Shown here: one piece after another, positions 8,015 through 15,974 of the stretch
Position numbering within the stretch: the first letter of the stretch is position 1
How the letters are laid out: every line of letters starts with the position of its first letter
DNA from: Stenotrophomonas sp. UBA2302
GTDB lineage: Bacteria > Pseudomonadota > Gammaproteobacteria > Xanthomonadales > Xanthomonadaceae
Assembly: GCA_002345545.1 (NCBI GenBank)
Contig: DDVW01000006.1
Coordinates: forward strand, 13,628 to 39,903
Direction: 5' to 3'
Length of the DNA: 26,276 nt
The notes under the pieces: model-generated
What the model saw: only the letters and a program-made list of their open reading frames with translations
The model's database searches: none
Told to the model about the DNA's origin: nothing
Program-made: the position numbers and the translations under genes

Positions 8015-8863
8015 ATGCCACCTCTGGTAAAAATCCGCTCCGAACGCGAACAGATGTCGGCCATCGAACGCCGCATCGCCGACTTCATCCTCGACAACGC
8101 CCACCTGCTGCGCGACTACTCCTCGCAGCAACTGGCCAACGCGCTGGATATCAGCCAGTCCAGCGTGGTCAAGTTCAGCCAGAAACTGGGCTTCAAGGGC
8201 TATCCGGACCTGAAGTACTCGGTCGGCGCCGCCGTCGCCTTGGCCGGCAACGGTGAAAGCACGCAATGGCCGCCGGAGGAACAAGCCGGCGGTTACCTGC
8301 TCGCCGCCGAAACCCTGCGCCGGGCCAAGGTCGCCGCCGAGGAGGAGACCCTGACCGCCAACCCGCAGGCCGAGGTGGAGGCGGTGGTGGGCCTGATCGA
8401 CACCGCGCCCAAGGTGTTCGTCTACGGACTCGGCGATGACGGCCTGTACGCCCGCGAATTCGCGATGCGGCTGTCGCTGCTGGGCATCCTCACCGTGCAG
8501 CACGCCGATCCGATCCTGATGACCGCCAACCTGTCGGCCGCGCGGGCCGGCGATGTGCTGCTGGTGTTCTCCGAGTTCGGCAAGCTGCCGCAACTGTGGC
8601 AGCTCTCGCGCCAGTTCCAGGAGGTCGGCGGCAAGGTCGTGTCGATCACCCGCCACACCGCCAATCCGCTGCGCGCGCATGCCGATGCGGCGCTGGCGAT
8701 CTGCGCGCAGGATCCGCAACCACCCATCGCGCAACTGCTGTACCGTTGCTCGCTGCAGTACCTGCTGGATTTCGTGTTCGTGCTGCTGTGCCAGGCCAAT
8801 CCGGACCGGCAGCGCCAGCTGGCCGTGAACCAGGAACGCATCCACCAGCTGATCGACAACTGA
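8015..8863 (+). CDS. MurR/RpiR-family transcriptional regulator
   Basis: A 282-residue sugar-phosphate-type regulator. Residues 1 to about 75 form the RpiR helix-turn-helix (ERRIADFIL, then SSQQLANALDISQSSVVKFSQKLGFKGYPDLK, the typical family signature). About residues 125-265 form a SIS domain (VFVYGLGDDG, a central LLVFSEFGKLPQLWQL where the family usually has SxSGxT-like text, and VVSITRHTANPL). SIS domains of this family bind phosphosugars such as MurNAc-6-P or GlcNAc-6-P. The SIS loop lacks the usual Ser-Gly-Ser/Thr pattern (it reads FSEFGK), so the ligand may differ. It is followed by a symporter gene 156 bases away on the same strand and lies downstream of the peptidase-epimerase pair, so control of cell-wall or amino-sugar salvage is a reasonable inference. 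No ribosome binding site is obvious. Confidence 0.87.
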   Translation: MPPLVKIRSEREQMSAIERRIADFILDNAHLLRDYSSQQLANALDISQSSVVKFSQKLGFKGYPDLKYSVGAAVALAGNGESTQWPPEEQAGGYLLAAETLRRAKVAAEEETLTANPQAEVEAVVGLIDTAPKVFVYGLGDDGLYAREFAMRLSLLGILTVQHADPILMTANLSAARAGDVLLVFSEFGKLPQLWQLSRQFQEVGGKVVSITRHTANPLRAHADAALAICAQDPQPPIAQLLYRCSLQYLLDFVFVLLCQANPDRQRQLAVNQERIHQLIDN

Positions 8864-8879
8864 TCACAGGAGCCGCCAC

Positions 8880-9004
8880 ATGACCCGCACCCGCCCATGC
8901 TGTCCCGGCTGACCGGCCTGTTGGCGTGGCGGGCCACCGCCTGCACCTGTGGCGACCCGCCGTTGAGCATTCGCGTGCCTGCGGGCATCTTGTCCCCTCC
9001 CTGA
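8880..9004 (+). other. Short overlapping reading frames between regulator and symporter
   Basis: An ATG at 8880 with a near-perfect Shine-Dalgarno (AGGAG 8868-8872, seven bases upstream) opens a frame of only 10 codons, ending at 8912. A second frame from the ATG at 8897 runs 35 codons to 9004 (begins MLSRLTGLLAW). The good translation signal leading to almost nothing suggests either a degraded gene, a leader peptide for the symporter, or coincidence. I do not claim a protein product. Confidence 0.25.
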
Positions 9005-9019
9005 CCAGGTCACCCGTAG

Positions 9020-10312
9020 ATGACAGCCAGCACTCCTGCCAGACGCTCCCGAATCTCCGCCCCGGTCAAGGTCCTGATCGCTCTGGTACTGGCCACGGTC
9101 GTCGGCCTTTCACTCACCCGCTACGACCAGGCCCTGGCCCTGGAGATCGCGGCCTTCGCGCGTCCCATCGGCCGGCTCTGGCTCAATGCGCTGCAGATGA
9201 CGGTGGTGCCGCTGGTCACCGCGCTGGTGATCGTCGGCGTCAACACCGCCAGCAACGCCGCCGCCTCCGGGCGGACCGCGCGCAACGCGATCATCGTGTT
9301 CCTGGTGCTGCTGGTGGCCGCCGCCGGCTTCTCGGCACTGGTCACCCCGGCGCTGCTGGAACTGGTGCCGCGTGACGCGGCCACCATCCAGACGTTCCGC
9401 GATGCACTGAGCTCACCGGCAGTGACCACCACTCCGCCCAGCGCTGCGCAGTGGATCGGCGCACTGATTCCGAGCAATGCGCTGGCTGCGGCCGCCTCGG
9501 CGTCGATGCTGCCGCTGGTGGTGTTCGCGATGTTCTTCGGTTTCGCGCTGAGCCGCCAGGAAGACAGCCGCCGCGAGCGCCTGCTGGACATCATCCGCAT
9601 CGTCGCCGACACCATGATCACCATCGTGCGCTGGGTGCTGTGGGCGGCGCCGGTGGGCGTGTTCGCGCTGGTGCTGGTGGTCTGCGCCGAGGTCGGCATG
9701 AGCATCCTCGGCATCCTCGGCTGGTACATCGTGCTGATGTGCATGGTCTACATCCTGATCACCCTGCTGCTGTACGGGGTCGCCCGCTTCGCCGCCGGCG
9801 AGCCGCTGCGCCGCTTCGCCAGTGCGCTGCTGCCGGTGCAGGCGATCGCCGGCAGCACGCAGTCGTCGCTGGCCTCGCTGCCGGTGATGATCGACAGCGC
9901 GCGCAACCGGCTCGGCTATCCGGCCGCGCTGACCTCGCTGGTGCTGCCGATGGCGGTATCGCTGTTCCGCATCACCAGCCCGGCGCAGTACATCGCCGTG
10001 GCCAGCTTCATCGCTTGGCTGTATGGCATCGATATTTCCGCCTCGCAGTACGCGGTGACGGTGCTGCTGGCGGCGGCGATCAGCATGGGTTCCACCGGTC
10101 TGCCCGGCCAGGCCAACTTCATGACCAACAACCTGCCGATCACCCAGAGCCTGGGCCTGCCGGTGGAGCCGCTGGGCGTGCTGCTGGCGGTGGACACCAT
10201 CCCCGATGTGTTCTGCACCATCGGCAACGCCACCGGCGGGGTGACCGCCACCGGCATCGTCGCCCGGCACACGCCGACGCAGGCCGAACCGGAGCCGCCC
10301 CCGCACGGCTGA
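9020..10312 (+). CDS. Divergent dicarboxylate/amino acid:cation symporter (SDF family)
   Basis: A 430-residue inner-membrane protein with about eight transmembrane helices and two re-entrant hairpins, of the glutamate-transporter (DAACS) fold. The HP1 region reads AGSTQSSLASLP (278-288), corresponding to the usual serine-rich motif. TM7 reads LPMAVSLFRIT where family members have NMDGT, putting R317 at the sodium-binding aspartate. TM8 reads DTIPDVFCTIGNATGG: D392 and D396 are kept, but the arginine that holds a side-chain carboxylate is C399 and the last sodium-site aspartate is G407. It is therefore unlikely to be a classical Na+/glutamate or C4-dicarboxylate carrier; a neutral substrate and altered coupling are inferred. 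It follows the RpiR gene and may be co-transcribed and controlled by it. The start is the ATG at 9020, with a weak AGGT ten bases upstream. Confidence 0.87.
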   Translation: MTASTPARRSRISAPVKVLIALVLATVVGLSLTRYDQALALEIAAFARPIGRLWLNALQMTVVPLVTALVIVGVNTASNAAASGRTARNAIIVFLVLLVAAAGFSALVTPALLELVPRDAATIQTFRDALSSPAVTTTPPSAAQWIGALIPSNALAAAASASMLPLVVFAMFFGFALSRQEDSRRERLLDIIRIVADTMITIVRWVLWAAPVGVFALVLVVCAEVGMSILGILGWYIVLMCMVYILITLLLYGVARFAAGEPLRRFASALLPVQAIAGSTQSSLASLPVMIDSARNRLGYPAALTSLVLPMAVSLFRITSPAQYIAVASFIAWLYGIDISASQYAVTVLLAAAISMGSTGLPGQANFMTNNLPITQSLGLPVEPLGVLLAVDTIPDVFCTIGNATGGVTATGIVARHTPTQAEPEPPPHG

Positions 10313-10534
10313 GTCCACCTTCTGCGGCCGGTGCCGTCTCCAGTTCTGCGGTGACAGCAACAGCGCCGACAGCAGCGCGATCCGGCACGGGCTCCACTAC
10401 AGCGCCCGGACGTGGGCGCCGGTCGCCACGGCATGCGCCCCATCGCCACGTTCCCCTGGACCAGAACCGGCACCCGCCGCCCGCCATGCTGTAATAGCGC
10501 GGCTGGATATACGTTTCCCACTCTGGAGATCCCC

Positions 10535-11698
10535 ATGCCCCGTTCCGTGCTGCTGGCCATGACCCTGGCCCTCACTCCGGCCCTGCTCACCACCGCCTGT
10601 GCCGCCGCACCCGATCCGGCCGCCGACGCCGCGCGCGCGCCGGCACAGTGGCCGTTCATCGCCACCGCCAGCGGCCAGTTCAACGAGCCCTGGGCGATGG
10701 CGTTCCTGCCCGATGGCAGCCTGCTGGTCACCGAGAAGGCCGGCACGCTGGTGCACTTCGATCCGGCAACCGGCAAGCGCGGCGAGATCCGCGGCGTGCC
10801 GGCGGTGGCCTATGGCGGCCAGGGCGGTTTCGGTGACGTGATCGTGCATCCGCAGTTCGCCAGCAACGGACTGGTCTATTACAGCTACGCCGAGGACGGC
10901 GACGACGACACCCGTGGCGCCGCGGTGGCCCGCGCGAAACTGGTACTCGACGCCGATGGCGGCGGGCAGCTGGCCGATGCGCAGGTGATCTGGCGGCAGA
11001 CGCCGAAGGTGACCGGCCGCGGCCATTACGGCCATCGCCTAGCGTTCGGCCCGGACGGCAAGCTGTGGATCAGCTCCAGCGAGCGGCAGAAGTTCGATCC
11101 GGCCCAGGACATGGGCGGCAATCTGGGCAAGATCATCCGCCTCAACGACGACGGCAGCATGCCGGCCGACAACCCGTTCGTGGCGCAGGGCGCGCCCGCC
11201 GACCAGGTCTGGTCGCTGGGCCATCGCAACATTCTCGGCCTCGCCTTCGATGCCGACGGCAGGCTGTGGGAACACGAAATGGGCCCCAAGGGCGGCGACG
11301 AGCTGAACCTGATCCAGCGTGGCGGCAACTACGGCTATCCCATCGTTTCCAACGGCGACCATTACGACGGTCGCGCGATTCCCGACCACGACACCCGCCC
11401 GGACTTCATCGCCCCGGTGGTGACCTGGCGCCAGGTGATCTCGCCGGCCGGCTTCATCATCTACAAGGGCGCTCTGTTCCCGCAGTGGCAGGGCAGCGGC
11501 TTCATCGGCGGCCTCTCCTCCAAGGCGCTGGTGCGGGTGGGCTTCGATGGCGACACCGCCCACGAGGCCGAGCGCTTCGACATGGGCCAGCGCATCCGCG
11601 AGGTGGAACAGGGCCCGGACGGCGCGATCTGGCTGCTGGAAGACCAGAAGGATGGCCAGGGCGGCCGCCTGCTGAAGCTCACGCCGAAGGCCGGCTGA
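10535..11698 (+). CDS. PQQ-dependent aldose sugar dehydrogenase (YliI-like)
   Basis: A 387-residue exported six-bladed beta-propeller of the soluble glucose dehydrogenase/YliI family, predicted to oxidise aldose sugars in the periplasm using PQQ and calcium. Residues 1 to about 25 are an export signal. LLTTAC only weakly resembles a lipobox, so soluble or lipoprotein fate is open. Family text includes FNEPWAMAFLPDGSLLVTEK (first blade), YGGQGGFGDVIVHPQF, GHYGHRLAFGPDGKLWIS (region of the catalytic histidine), EHEMGPKGGDELN, and ISPAGFIIYKG near the C-terminus. E. coli YliI is of similar size (371). The ATG at 10535 has GGAG six bases upstream. It is monocistronic, with a hairpin just after the stop codon, and convergent with the GH3 gene. 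No PQQ biosynthesis genes are present in the window, so the cofactor must come from elsewhere. Confidence 0.9.
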   Translation: MPRSVLLAMTLALTPALLTTACAAAPDPAADAARAPAQWPFIATASGQFNEPWAMAFLPDGSLLVTEKAGTLVHFDPATGKRGEIRGVPAVAYGGQGGFGDVIVHPQFASNGLVYYSYAEDGDDDTRGAAVARAKLVLDADGGGQLADAQVIWRQTPKVTGRGHYGHRLAFGPDGKLWISSSERQKFDPAQDMGGNLGKIIRLNDDGSMPADNPFVAQGAPADQVWSLGHRNILGLAFDADGRLWEHEMGPKGGDELNLIQRGGNYGYPIVSNGDHYDGRAIPDHDTRPDFIAPVVTWRQVISPAGFIIYKGALFPQWQGSGFIGGLSSKALVRVGFDGDTAHEAERFDMGQRIREVEQGPDGAIWLLEDQKDGQGGRLLKLTPKAG

Positions 11699-11707
11699 TT
11701 TCCATAT

Positions 11708-11736
11708 GCGCCGCTGCCAGCCACCGGCAGCGGCGC
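11708..11736. terminator. Hairpin between convergent genes, probable shared terminator
   Basis: GCGCCGCTGCC (11708-11718) and GGCAGCGGCGC (11726-11736) form a perfect 11-bp stem with a 7-base loop between the stop codons of the sugar dehydrogenase (plus) and the GH3 glycosidase (minus). There is no clear T run on either side, so termination could be weak or Rho-assisted. Confidence 0.55.
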
Positions 11737-11755
11737 GACAGTGCAGGTTGCGGCC

Positions 11756-13933
11756 TCAGCGCGGCGCCAGCAGCTCGAAGCTTACCGCCTCGCCGCTTGC
11801 CGACGAGGCGCACACCCACACATCGAACAATCCCGGCTCGGCACGGCACTGGCCATCGACGCCGGTGAACGCCAGTTGCCGGCGATCCAGATGGAAGGCC
11901 ACCTGCCGCGACTCACCCGGCACCAGCGCGACCTTGGTGAACGCCTTCAGCTCGCGCACCGGACGCACCCGGCTGGCGACCCGGTCGTGCACATACAGCT
12001 GCACCACCTCCTCGCCCGCCATCGCGCCGGTATTGGTGAGCGTCACGGTGATTTCCAGTTCGCCATCCCACTCCAGCTGCGTCGTGCCCAGCTGCGGCGG
12101 GCCATAGGCGAAGGTGGTGTACGTCAGGCCATGGCCGAACGCGTACAGCGGTGCGTTGCTGATTTCACGCCAGCGCGTCTTGAATTCGGACATGCCCGGC
12201 AGCTCCGGCCGGCCGGTGCGCGGATGGTTGTAGAAATACGGCTGCTGCCCGGAGTGTTGCGGGAAACTCACCGGCAGCCGCGCTGAAGGGCTGTAGTCGC
12301 CACACAGCACATCGGCCAGCGCATGTCCGGTCTGCGTGCCCAGATACCAGCCCACGACAATGGCCTGCGCGTCACGCACCGCCCCGTGCAAGGCCAGCGC
12401 GCGGCCGTTGCGCAGCACCACCACCAGTGGTTTTCCGGTCAGCGCCACCGCTTCGGCCAGCGCCTGCTGTGCCGCCGGCAGGCTGATCTCCACCCGCGAT
12501 TGCGCCTCACCGCTGTAGCGCTGCGGTTCGCCCAGCGCCAGCACCACCACATCGGCGCGCCGCGCTGCGGCAACGGCCTGCTCGATCCCCCCGTCCAGCG
12601 GCGCTTCCAGCGCGCAGCCGGCCACGACTTCCAGCAACGCCGGATCGGCCAGTCGCACCCGCAGCCCCACGTCCAGCGCCACATAGCGCGACCTGTCACC
12701 GAACAGCGTCCAGCAGCCTTCGATGTTGTCGCGGTCCTGTGCAAACGGGCCGATCAGCGCGACCTTCTGCCCGGACGTGCGCAGCGGCAGCACGGCATCT
12801 TCGTTCTTCAGCAGCACCACCGAGCGCCGCGCCGCCTCGCGTGCCAGCGCATCGTGGGCGGCAATGTGGGAGTGATCGCGTTCGCGCGCCGGATCCAGCG
12901 AGCGGTACGGATCATCGAACAGGCCGATGGCCTCCTTCAGCTGCAGCATCCGCCGCACCGAGTCGTCCAGCAGCGCCATCGGCACCTGCCCACTTTCGAC
13001 CAGCGCCGGCAGGTGCTCGGCGTAGAAGCCGCTCTGCATGCTCAGGTCGAGCCCGGCCAGGAACGCCTTGGCGGTGGCATCGCGGGCGTCGGCGGCATAA
13101 CCGTGCGCCACCAGTTCCATATCGGCGGTGTAATCGGACACCACGACGCCGTCGAAGCCCCACTGCCCGCGCAGCAGGTCGGTGAGCAGCCAGCGGTTGG
13201 CGCTGGCCGGCACACCGTTGATGTCGTTGAACGCACTCATCACCGCCAACGCGCCGGCGTCGAACGCCGCCTTGAACGGCGGCAGGTGCACATCGCGCAG
13301 CGTCTGCGGCGAGATATCCACCTGCGCGTATTCCATGCCGCCGGCCACCGCGCCGTAGGCGGCGAAATGCTTGGGCGTGGCCAGCAGCGCGTCGGTCGCC
13401 TGCAGGTCATCGCCCTGAAAGCCGCGCACCCGGGCGGCGGCAAACGCGCAGCCCAGCACCACATCCTCGCCGGCACCTTCGGCGCCCCGGCCCCAGCGCT
13501 GGTCGCGGGCGATATCCACCGCCGGCGCGTAGGTCCAGTGGATACCTGCCGCCGTGGCTTCAACCGCAGTGGCGCGGGCGGTGCGCCGGGCCAGCTCCGG
13601 CTCGAAACTGGCCGCCTCGCCGAGCGGAATCGGGAACACCGTGCGCATGCCGTGGATGACATCGGCGGCCAGGATCACCGGAATGCCGAGCCGGCTTTCC
13701 TCCACCGCGACCTGCTGGATACGCCGCCCGGCCTCGGCACCGACGCCGTTGAACAGCGAGCCGACGCGGCCGGCGCGCACCTGCTCGAGCACCTGCTCGG
13801 CGTTGCGCACATTAGCCTCCGGGTTCACGTCCGGTGCGAACGGACGGACCATGTCGGCGAACACGCCCAACTGGCCCACCTTCTCTTCGACCGTCATCCG
13901 GGCAAGCAGCGATTCGATGCGGTCCGAAGCCAC
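11756..13933 (-). CDS. GH3 beta-glucosidase-type glycoside hydrolase (BglX-like)
   Basis: A 725-residue retaining glycosidase of family 3. Domains in order: N-terminal TIM barrel with LAADVIHG, DIARDQRWGRGAE and TPKHFAAYG, carrying the nucleophile D267 in VVVSDY; alpha/beta sandwich domain (about 370-560) with VVLLKNEDAVLPL and the likely acid/base E476 in YSGEAQSR; and a C-terminal fibronectin-III-like domain beginning after YAFGHGLTYTTFAY. It is BglX-like throughout, but the N-terminus goes straight into ASDRIESLLARMTVEEKVGQ with no signal peptide, whereas E. coli BglX is periplasmic. I take the GTG at 13933 as start, because AGAGGA precedes it at normal spacing; a TTG at 13939 overlaps that site. 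Likely substrates are beta-glucosides or oligosaccharides imported whole; exact specificity is unknown. It lies downstream of the mechanosensitive channel gene on the same strand, 126 bases away. Confidence 0.9.
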   Translation of the reverse strand: MASDRIESLLARMTVEEKVGQLGVFADMVRPFAPDVNPEANVRNAEQVLEQVRAGRVGSLFNGVGAEAGRRIQQVAVEESRLGIPVILAADVIHGMRTVFPIPLGEAASFEPELARRTARATAVEATAAGIHWTYAPAVDIARDQRWGRGAEGAGEDVVLGCAFAAARVRGFQGDDLQATDALLATPKHFAAYGAVAGGMEYAQVDISPQTLRDVHLPPFKAAFDAGALAVMSAFNDINGVPASANRWLLTDLLRGQWGFDGVVVSDYTADMELVAHGYAADARDATAKAFLAGLDLSMQSGFYAEHLPALVESGQVPMALLDDSVRRMLQLKEAIGLFDDPYRSLDPARERDHSHIAAHDALAREAARRSVVLLKNEDAVLPLRTSGQKVALIGPFAQDRDNIEGCWTLFGDRSRYVALDVGLRVRLADPALLEVVAGCALEAPLDGGIEQAVAAARRADVVVLALGEPQRYSGEAQSRVEISLPAAQQALAEAVALTGKPLVVVLRNGRALALHGAVRDAQAIVVGWYLGTQTGHALADVLCGDYSPSARLPVSFPQHSGQQPYFYNHPRTGRPELPGMSEFKTRWREISNAPLYAFGHGLTYTTFAYGPPQLGTTQLEWDGELEITVTLTNTGAMAGEEVVQLYVHDRVASRVRPVRELKAFTKVALVPGESRQVAFHLDRRQLAFTGVDGQCRAEPGLFDVWVCASSASGEAVSFELLAPR

Positions 13934-13975
13934 CGGCAATCCTCTATGGGCGCGTGCAAAGCGCCGATTCTAGCG

Positions 13976-13999
13976 GCGCCGGTGTCAAGGGACCGGCGC
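13976..13999 (-). terminator. Weak hairpin between mscS-like gene and GH3 gene
   Basis: GCGCCGGT (13976-13983) and ACCGGCGC (13992-13999) make an 8-bp perfect stem with an 8-base loop, 60 bases past the channel stop codon on the minus strand. No T tract follows. It may attenuate read-through into the GH3 gene or mean nothing. Confidence 0.3.
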
Positions 14000-14059
14000 G
14001 GCCATCATTTCCGCAGTGCCCGGCCAGCCCCGGCAAGCAGTTCCAGCAGCGCCGGACCG

Positions 14060-15325
14060 TTATGCGTCCGTGGCTTCCTGCGCACGCTGCAGGCCCATGA
14101 ACATCGCATCGGAAGACTGCTGGAACACGCGCAGCCCGAACTCGGGCAGGATCGCCAGCAGGTGGTCGAAGATGTCCGACTGCGTCGCCTCGTAGTCGCC
14201 CCAGGCGGTGGACGCGGTGAAGCAATAGATTTCCAGCGGCAGGCCATGTTCGGTCGGTGCCATCTGCCGCACCAGCAGGGTCATGTCCTGGTGGATCTGC
14301 GGATGGTTGCGCAGGTAGCGCTCCACATAGGCACGGAAGGTGCCCAGGTTGGTCAGCCGGCGGGAATTCACCGGCTCCGGATACCGCTCCGCCACCTTGG
14401 CATTCCACTGTCCCAGCTCTTCGCGCTTGCCGGCCAGATAATCGTGCAGCAGCGCGAACTGGTAGATGCGCGGACGCAGGCCATCGTCCAGGAAACGCAC
14501 GCTGTGCTGGTCAAGATAGATCGAGCGCTTGATCCGCCGCCCGCCGGCCTCCTGCATCCCGCGCCAGTTCTTGAACGACTCGGTGACCAGCTTCTTGGTC
14601 GGAATGCTGGTGACGGTCTTGTCCCAGTTCTGCACGGTGACGGTGTGCAGGGCGATATCGATCACGTCGCCATCGGCATTCTGGCTGGGCATCTCGATCC
14701 AGTCGCCGATGCGCACGCGGCCATCGCCACTGATCTGCACGCTGGCCACCAGCGACAGGATGGTGTCCTGGAAGATCAGCATGAACACCGCCGTGGCCGC
14801 ACCCAGGCCGGTCAGCACATGCAGCAGCTTGACCCCGAACAGGGTCGCCACGATCGACAGCCCGGCAAGCGCGTAGACCACGATCTTGGCCACCTGCAGG
14901 TAACCCTTGATCGGCTTGTTGCGCGCATCCGGACGCCGCTCGTAGAACTGGTTGAACACATCCAGCGCATGCGACACCGCCAGCGCGATGGTCAGCACGG
15001 TCCACGCATGGCACAGCGCCTGCAACCCTTTGACCAGCCCCGGCGGCAACTCCGGCACGATCGCCAGACCGGCGGCGATCACCACCGAAGGCACGATATT
15101 GGCCAGCCGCGCGATCACCCGCAGCGGCTGCTTGCCGTTGCGATCAGGCCCGGAAATGCGTTCGATCACCTTGCGCAGGCCGCGCAGCAGGATGCGCTTG
15201 GTGATGAAGTTGGCCAGCCACGCCACCAGCAGCAGCGCCGCCAGTACCACCACCGGATACGCCATCGGGTACGGCGCCAGCATGTTTTCCAACTGGTCCA
15301 GCCAACGGATTCCGATTACCGCCAT
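14060..15325 (-). CDS. MscS-family mechanosensitive channel, YbdG type
   Basis: A 421-residue inner-membrane channel that would open under membrane tension to release solutes during hypo-osmotic shock. Hydrophobic segments are seen near residues 22-43, 75-95, 105-125, 145-162 and 165-195. The last is the pore-lining helix typical of MscS (LTGLGAATAVFMLIFQDTILSLVASVQI), followed by the beta domain start (GDGRVRIGDWIEMP, about 201-213) and a long cytoplasmic C-terminus. Five predicted helices and the length match E. coli YbdG (415) better than MscS (286). The start ATG has GAGAGG seven bases upstream. The gene lies between folB and the GH3 glycosidase on the same strand; with 129 bases after folB, it may have its own promoter. 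Confidence 0.9.
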   Translation of the reverse strand: MAVIGIRWLDQLENMLAPYPMAYPVVVLAALLLVAWLANFITKRILLRGLRKVIERISGPDRNGKQPLRVIARLANIVPSVVIAAGLAIVPELPPGLVKGLQALCHAWTVLTIALAVSHALDVFNQFYERRPDARNKPIKGYLQVAKIVVYALAGLSIVATLFGVKLLHVLTGLGAATAVFMLIFQDTILSLVASVQISGDGRVRIGDWIEMPSQNADGDVIDIALHTVTVQNWDKTVTSIPTKKLVTESFKNWRGMQEAGGRRIKRSIYLDQHSVRFLDDGLRPRIYQFALLHDYLAGKREELGQWNAKVAERYPEPVNSRRLTNLGTFRAYVERYLRNHPQIHQDMTLLVRQMAPTEHGLPLEIYCFTASTAWGDYEATQSDIFDHLLAILPEFGLRVFQQSSDAMFMGLQRAQEATDA

Positions 15326-15454
15326 CAGGTTGCCTCTCTTTCCATTTTTTCAGAACCACGCCTGCCGCCGGGCGGCACTCCTTGCCGAAGCGCCGCACCA
15401 GGAAGGTGCGTGGGAACTACAGATACCGCACCGCCACCACCGCCGGCGGCCGCC

Positions 15455-15814
15455 TCAAACGGTCCCGGCCGTGCGTTCGATCACCACGCCCACCGCACGC
15501 GCGCCCCGCACCGCGCCGGGCTTGCTCAGCTTCAGCCGCAGCCACTGCACGCCGAACTCATCCAGCACGATCTGCGCACAGCGTTCGGCCAGGGTTTCCA
15601 CCAGCCCGAACTCCGAGGCACGCACAAATTCCATCAGCCGCTTGCTCACCGCCTTGTAGTTCAAGGTGTCGGCGATGTCGTCGGTGGCGGCGGGCCGGCG
15701 GTTGTCGAAGCCCATTTCCAGATCGAACACCAGGGTCTGGCGGATGCGCCGCTCCCAGTCGTAGATGCCGATCAGGGCGTCGATCTCGAGCCCTTCGATG
15801 AATACCTTGTCCAT
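15455..15814 (-). CDS. folB: Dihydroneopterin aldolase
   Basis: A 119-residue cytoplasmic enzyme of folate synthesis that converts 7,8-dihydroneopterin to 6-hydroxymethyl-dihydropterin and glycolaldehyde. Length and key residues match the family: DALIGIYDWERR with E21 (E. coli E22), DTLNYKAVSKRL, VETLAERCA, and LKLSKPGAVRGA with the catalytic K98. The start is the ATG at 15814, which begins MDKVFIEGLEI as in homologues; the longer frame upstream has no support, and no strong ribosome site is visible. It lies 160 bases downstream of tsaD on the same strand, a neighbourhood similar to that in other gammaproteobacteria. Confidence 0.94.
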   Translation of the reverse strand: MDKVFIEGLEIDALIGIYDWERRIRQTLVFDLEMGFDNRRPAATDDIADTLNYKAVSKRLMEFVRASEFGLVETLAERCAQIVLDEFGVQWLRLKLSKPGAVRGARAVGVVIERTAGTV

Positions 15815-15974
15815 TGCATACGTCGCAGTAAATGAAGCGACATGGTAACGGCCCGTCGCTGAGCCTGCCGTGGCCGGCACGGAGCCACCGTCACTGGCAG
15901 GACGGGCGCCGACCAAGTCCCCTGCCGCCACGGCTGCCGGAGCGATCCCGGCGCGTGGCGATGTGCGGATGCGC

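Noticed and set aside
7634..8845. A 403-codon minus-strand frame opposite the RpiR gene and the repeat region
   Set aside because: It is antisense to a clear regulator and partly translates the inverted repeats; no support for a protein.
10313..10534. Coding potential between the symporter and the sugar dehydrogenase
   Set aside because: Frames through this gap are extensions of shadow frames; no start signal or domain is seen. The dehydrogenase start at 10535 has its own ribosome site and signal peptide.
12323..15835. An 1170-codon plus-strand open frame spanning the GH3, mscS-like and folB genes
   Set aside because: It crosses three well-recognised genes and their intergenic gaps antisense, and its translation is low-complexity Gln/Arg/His-rich. 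It is a shadow frame.
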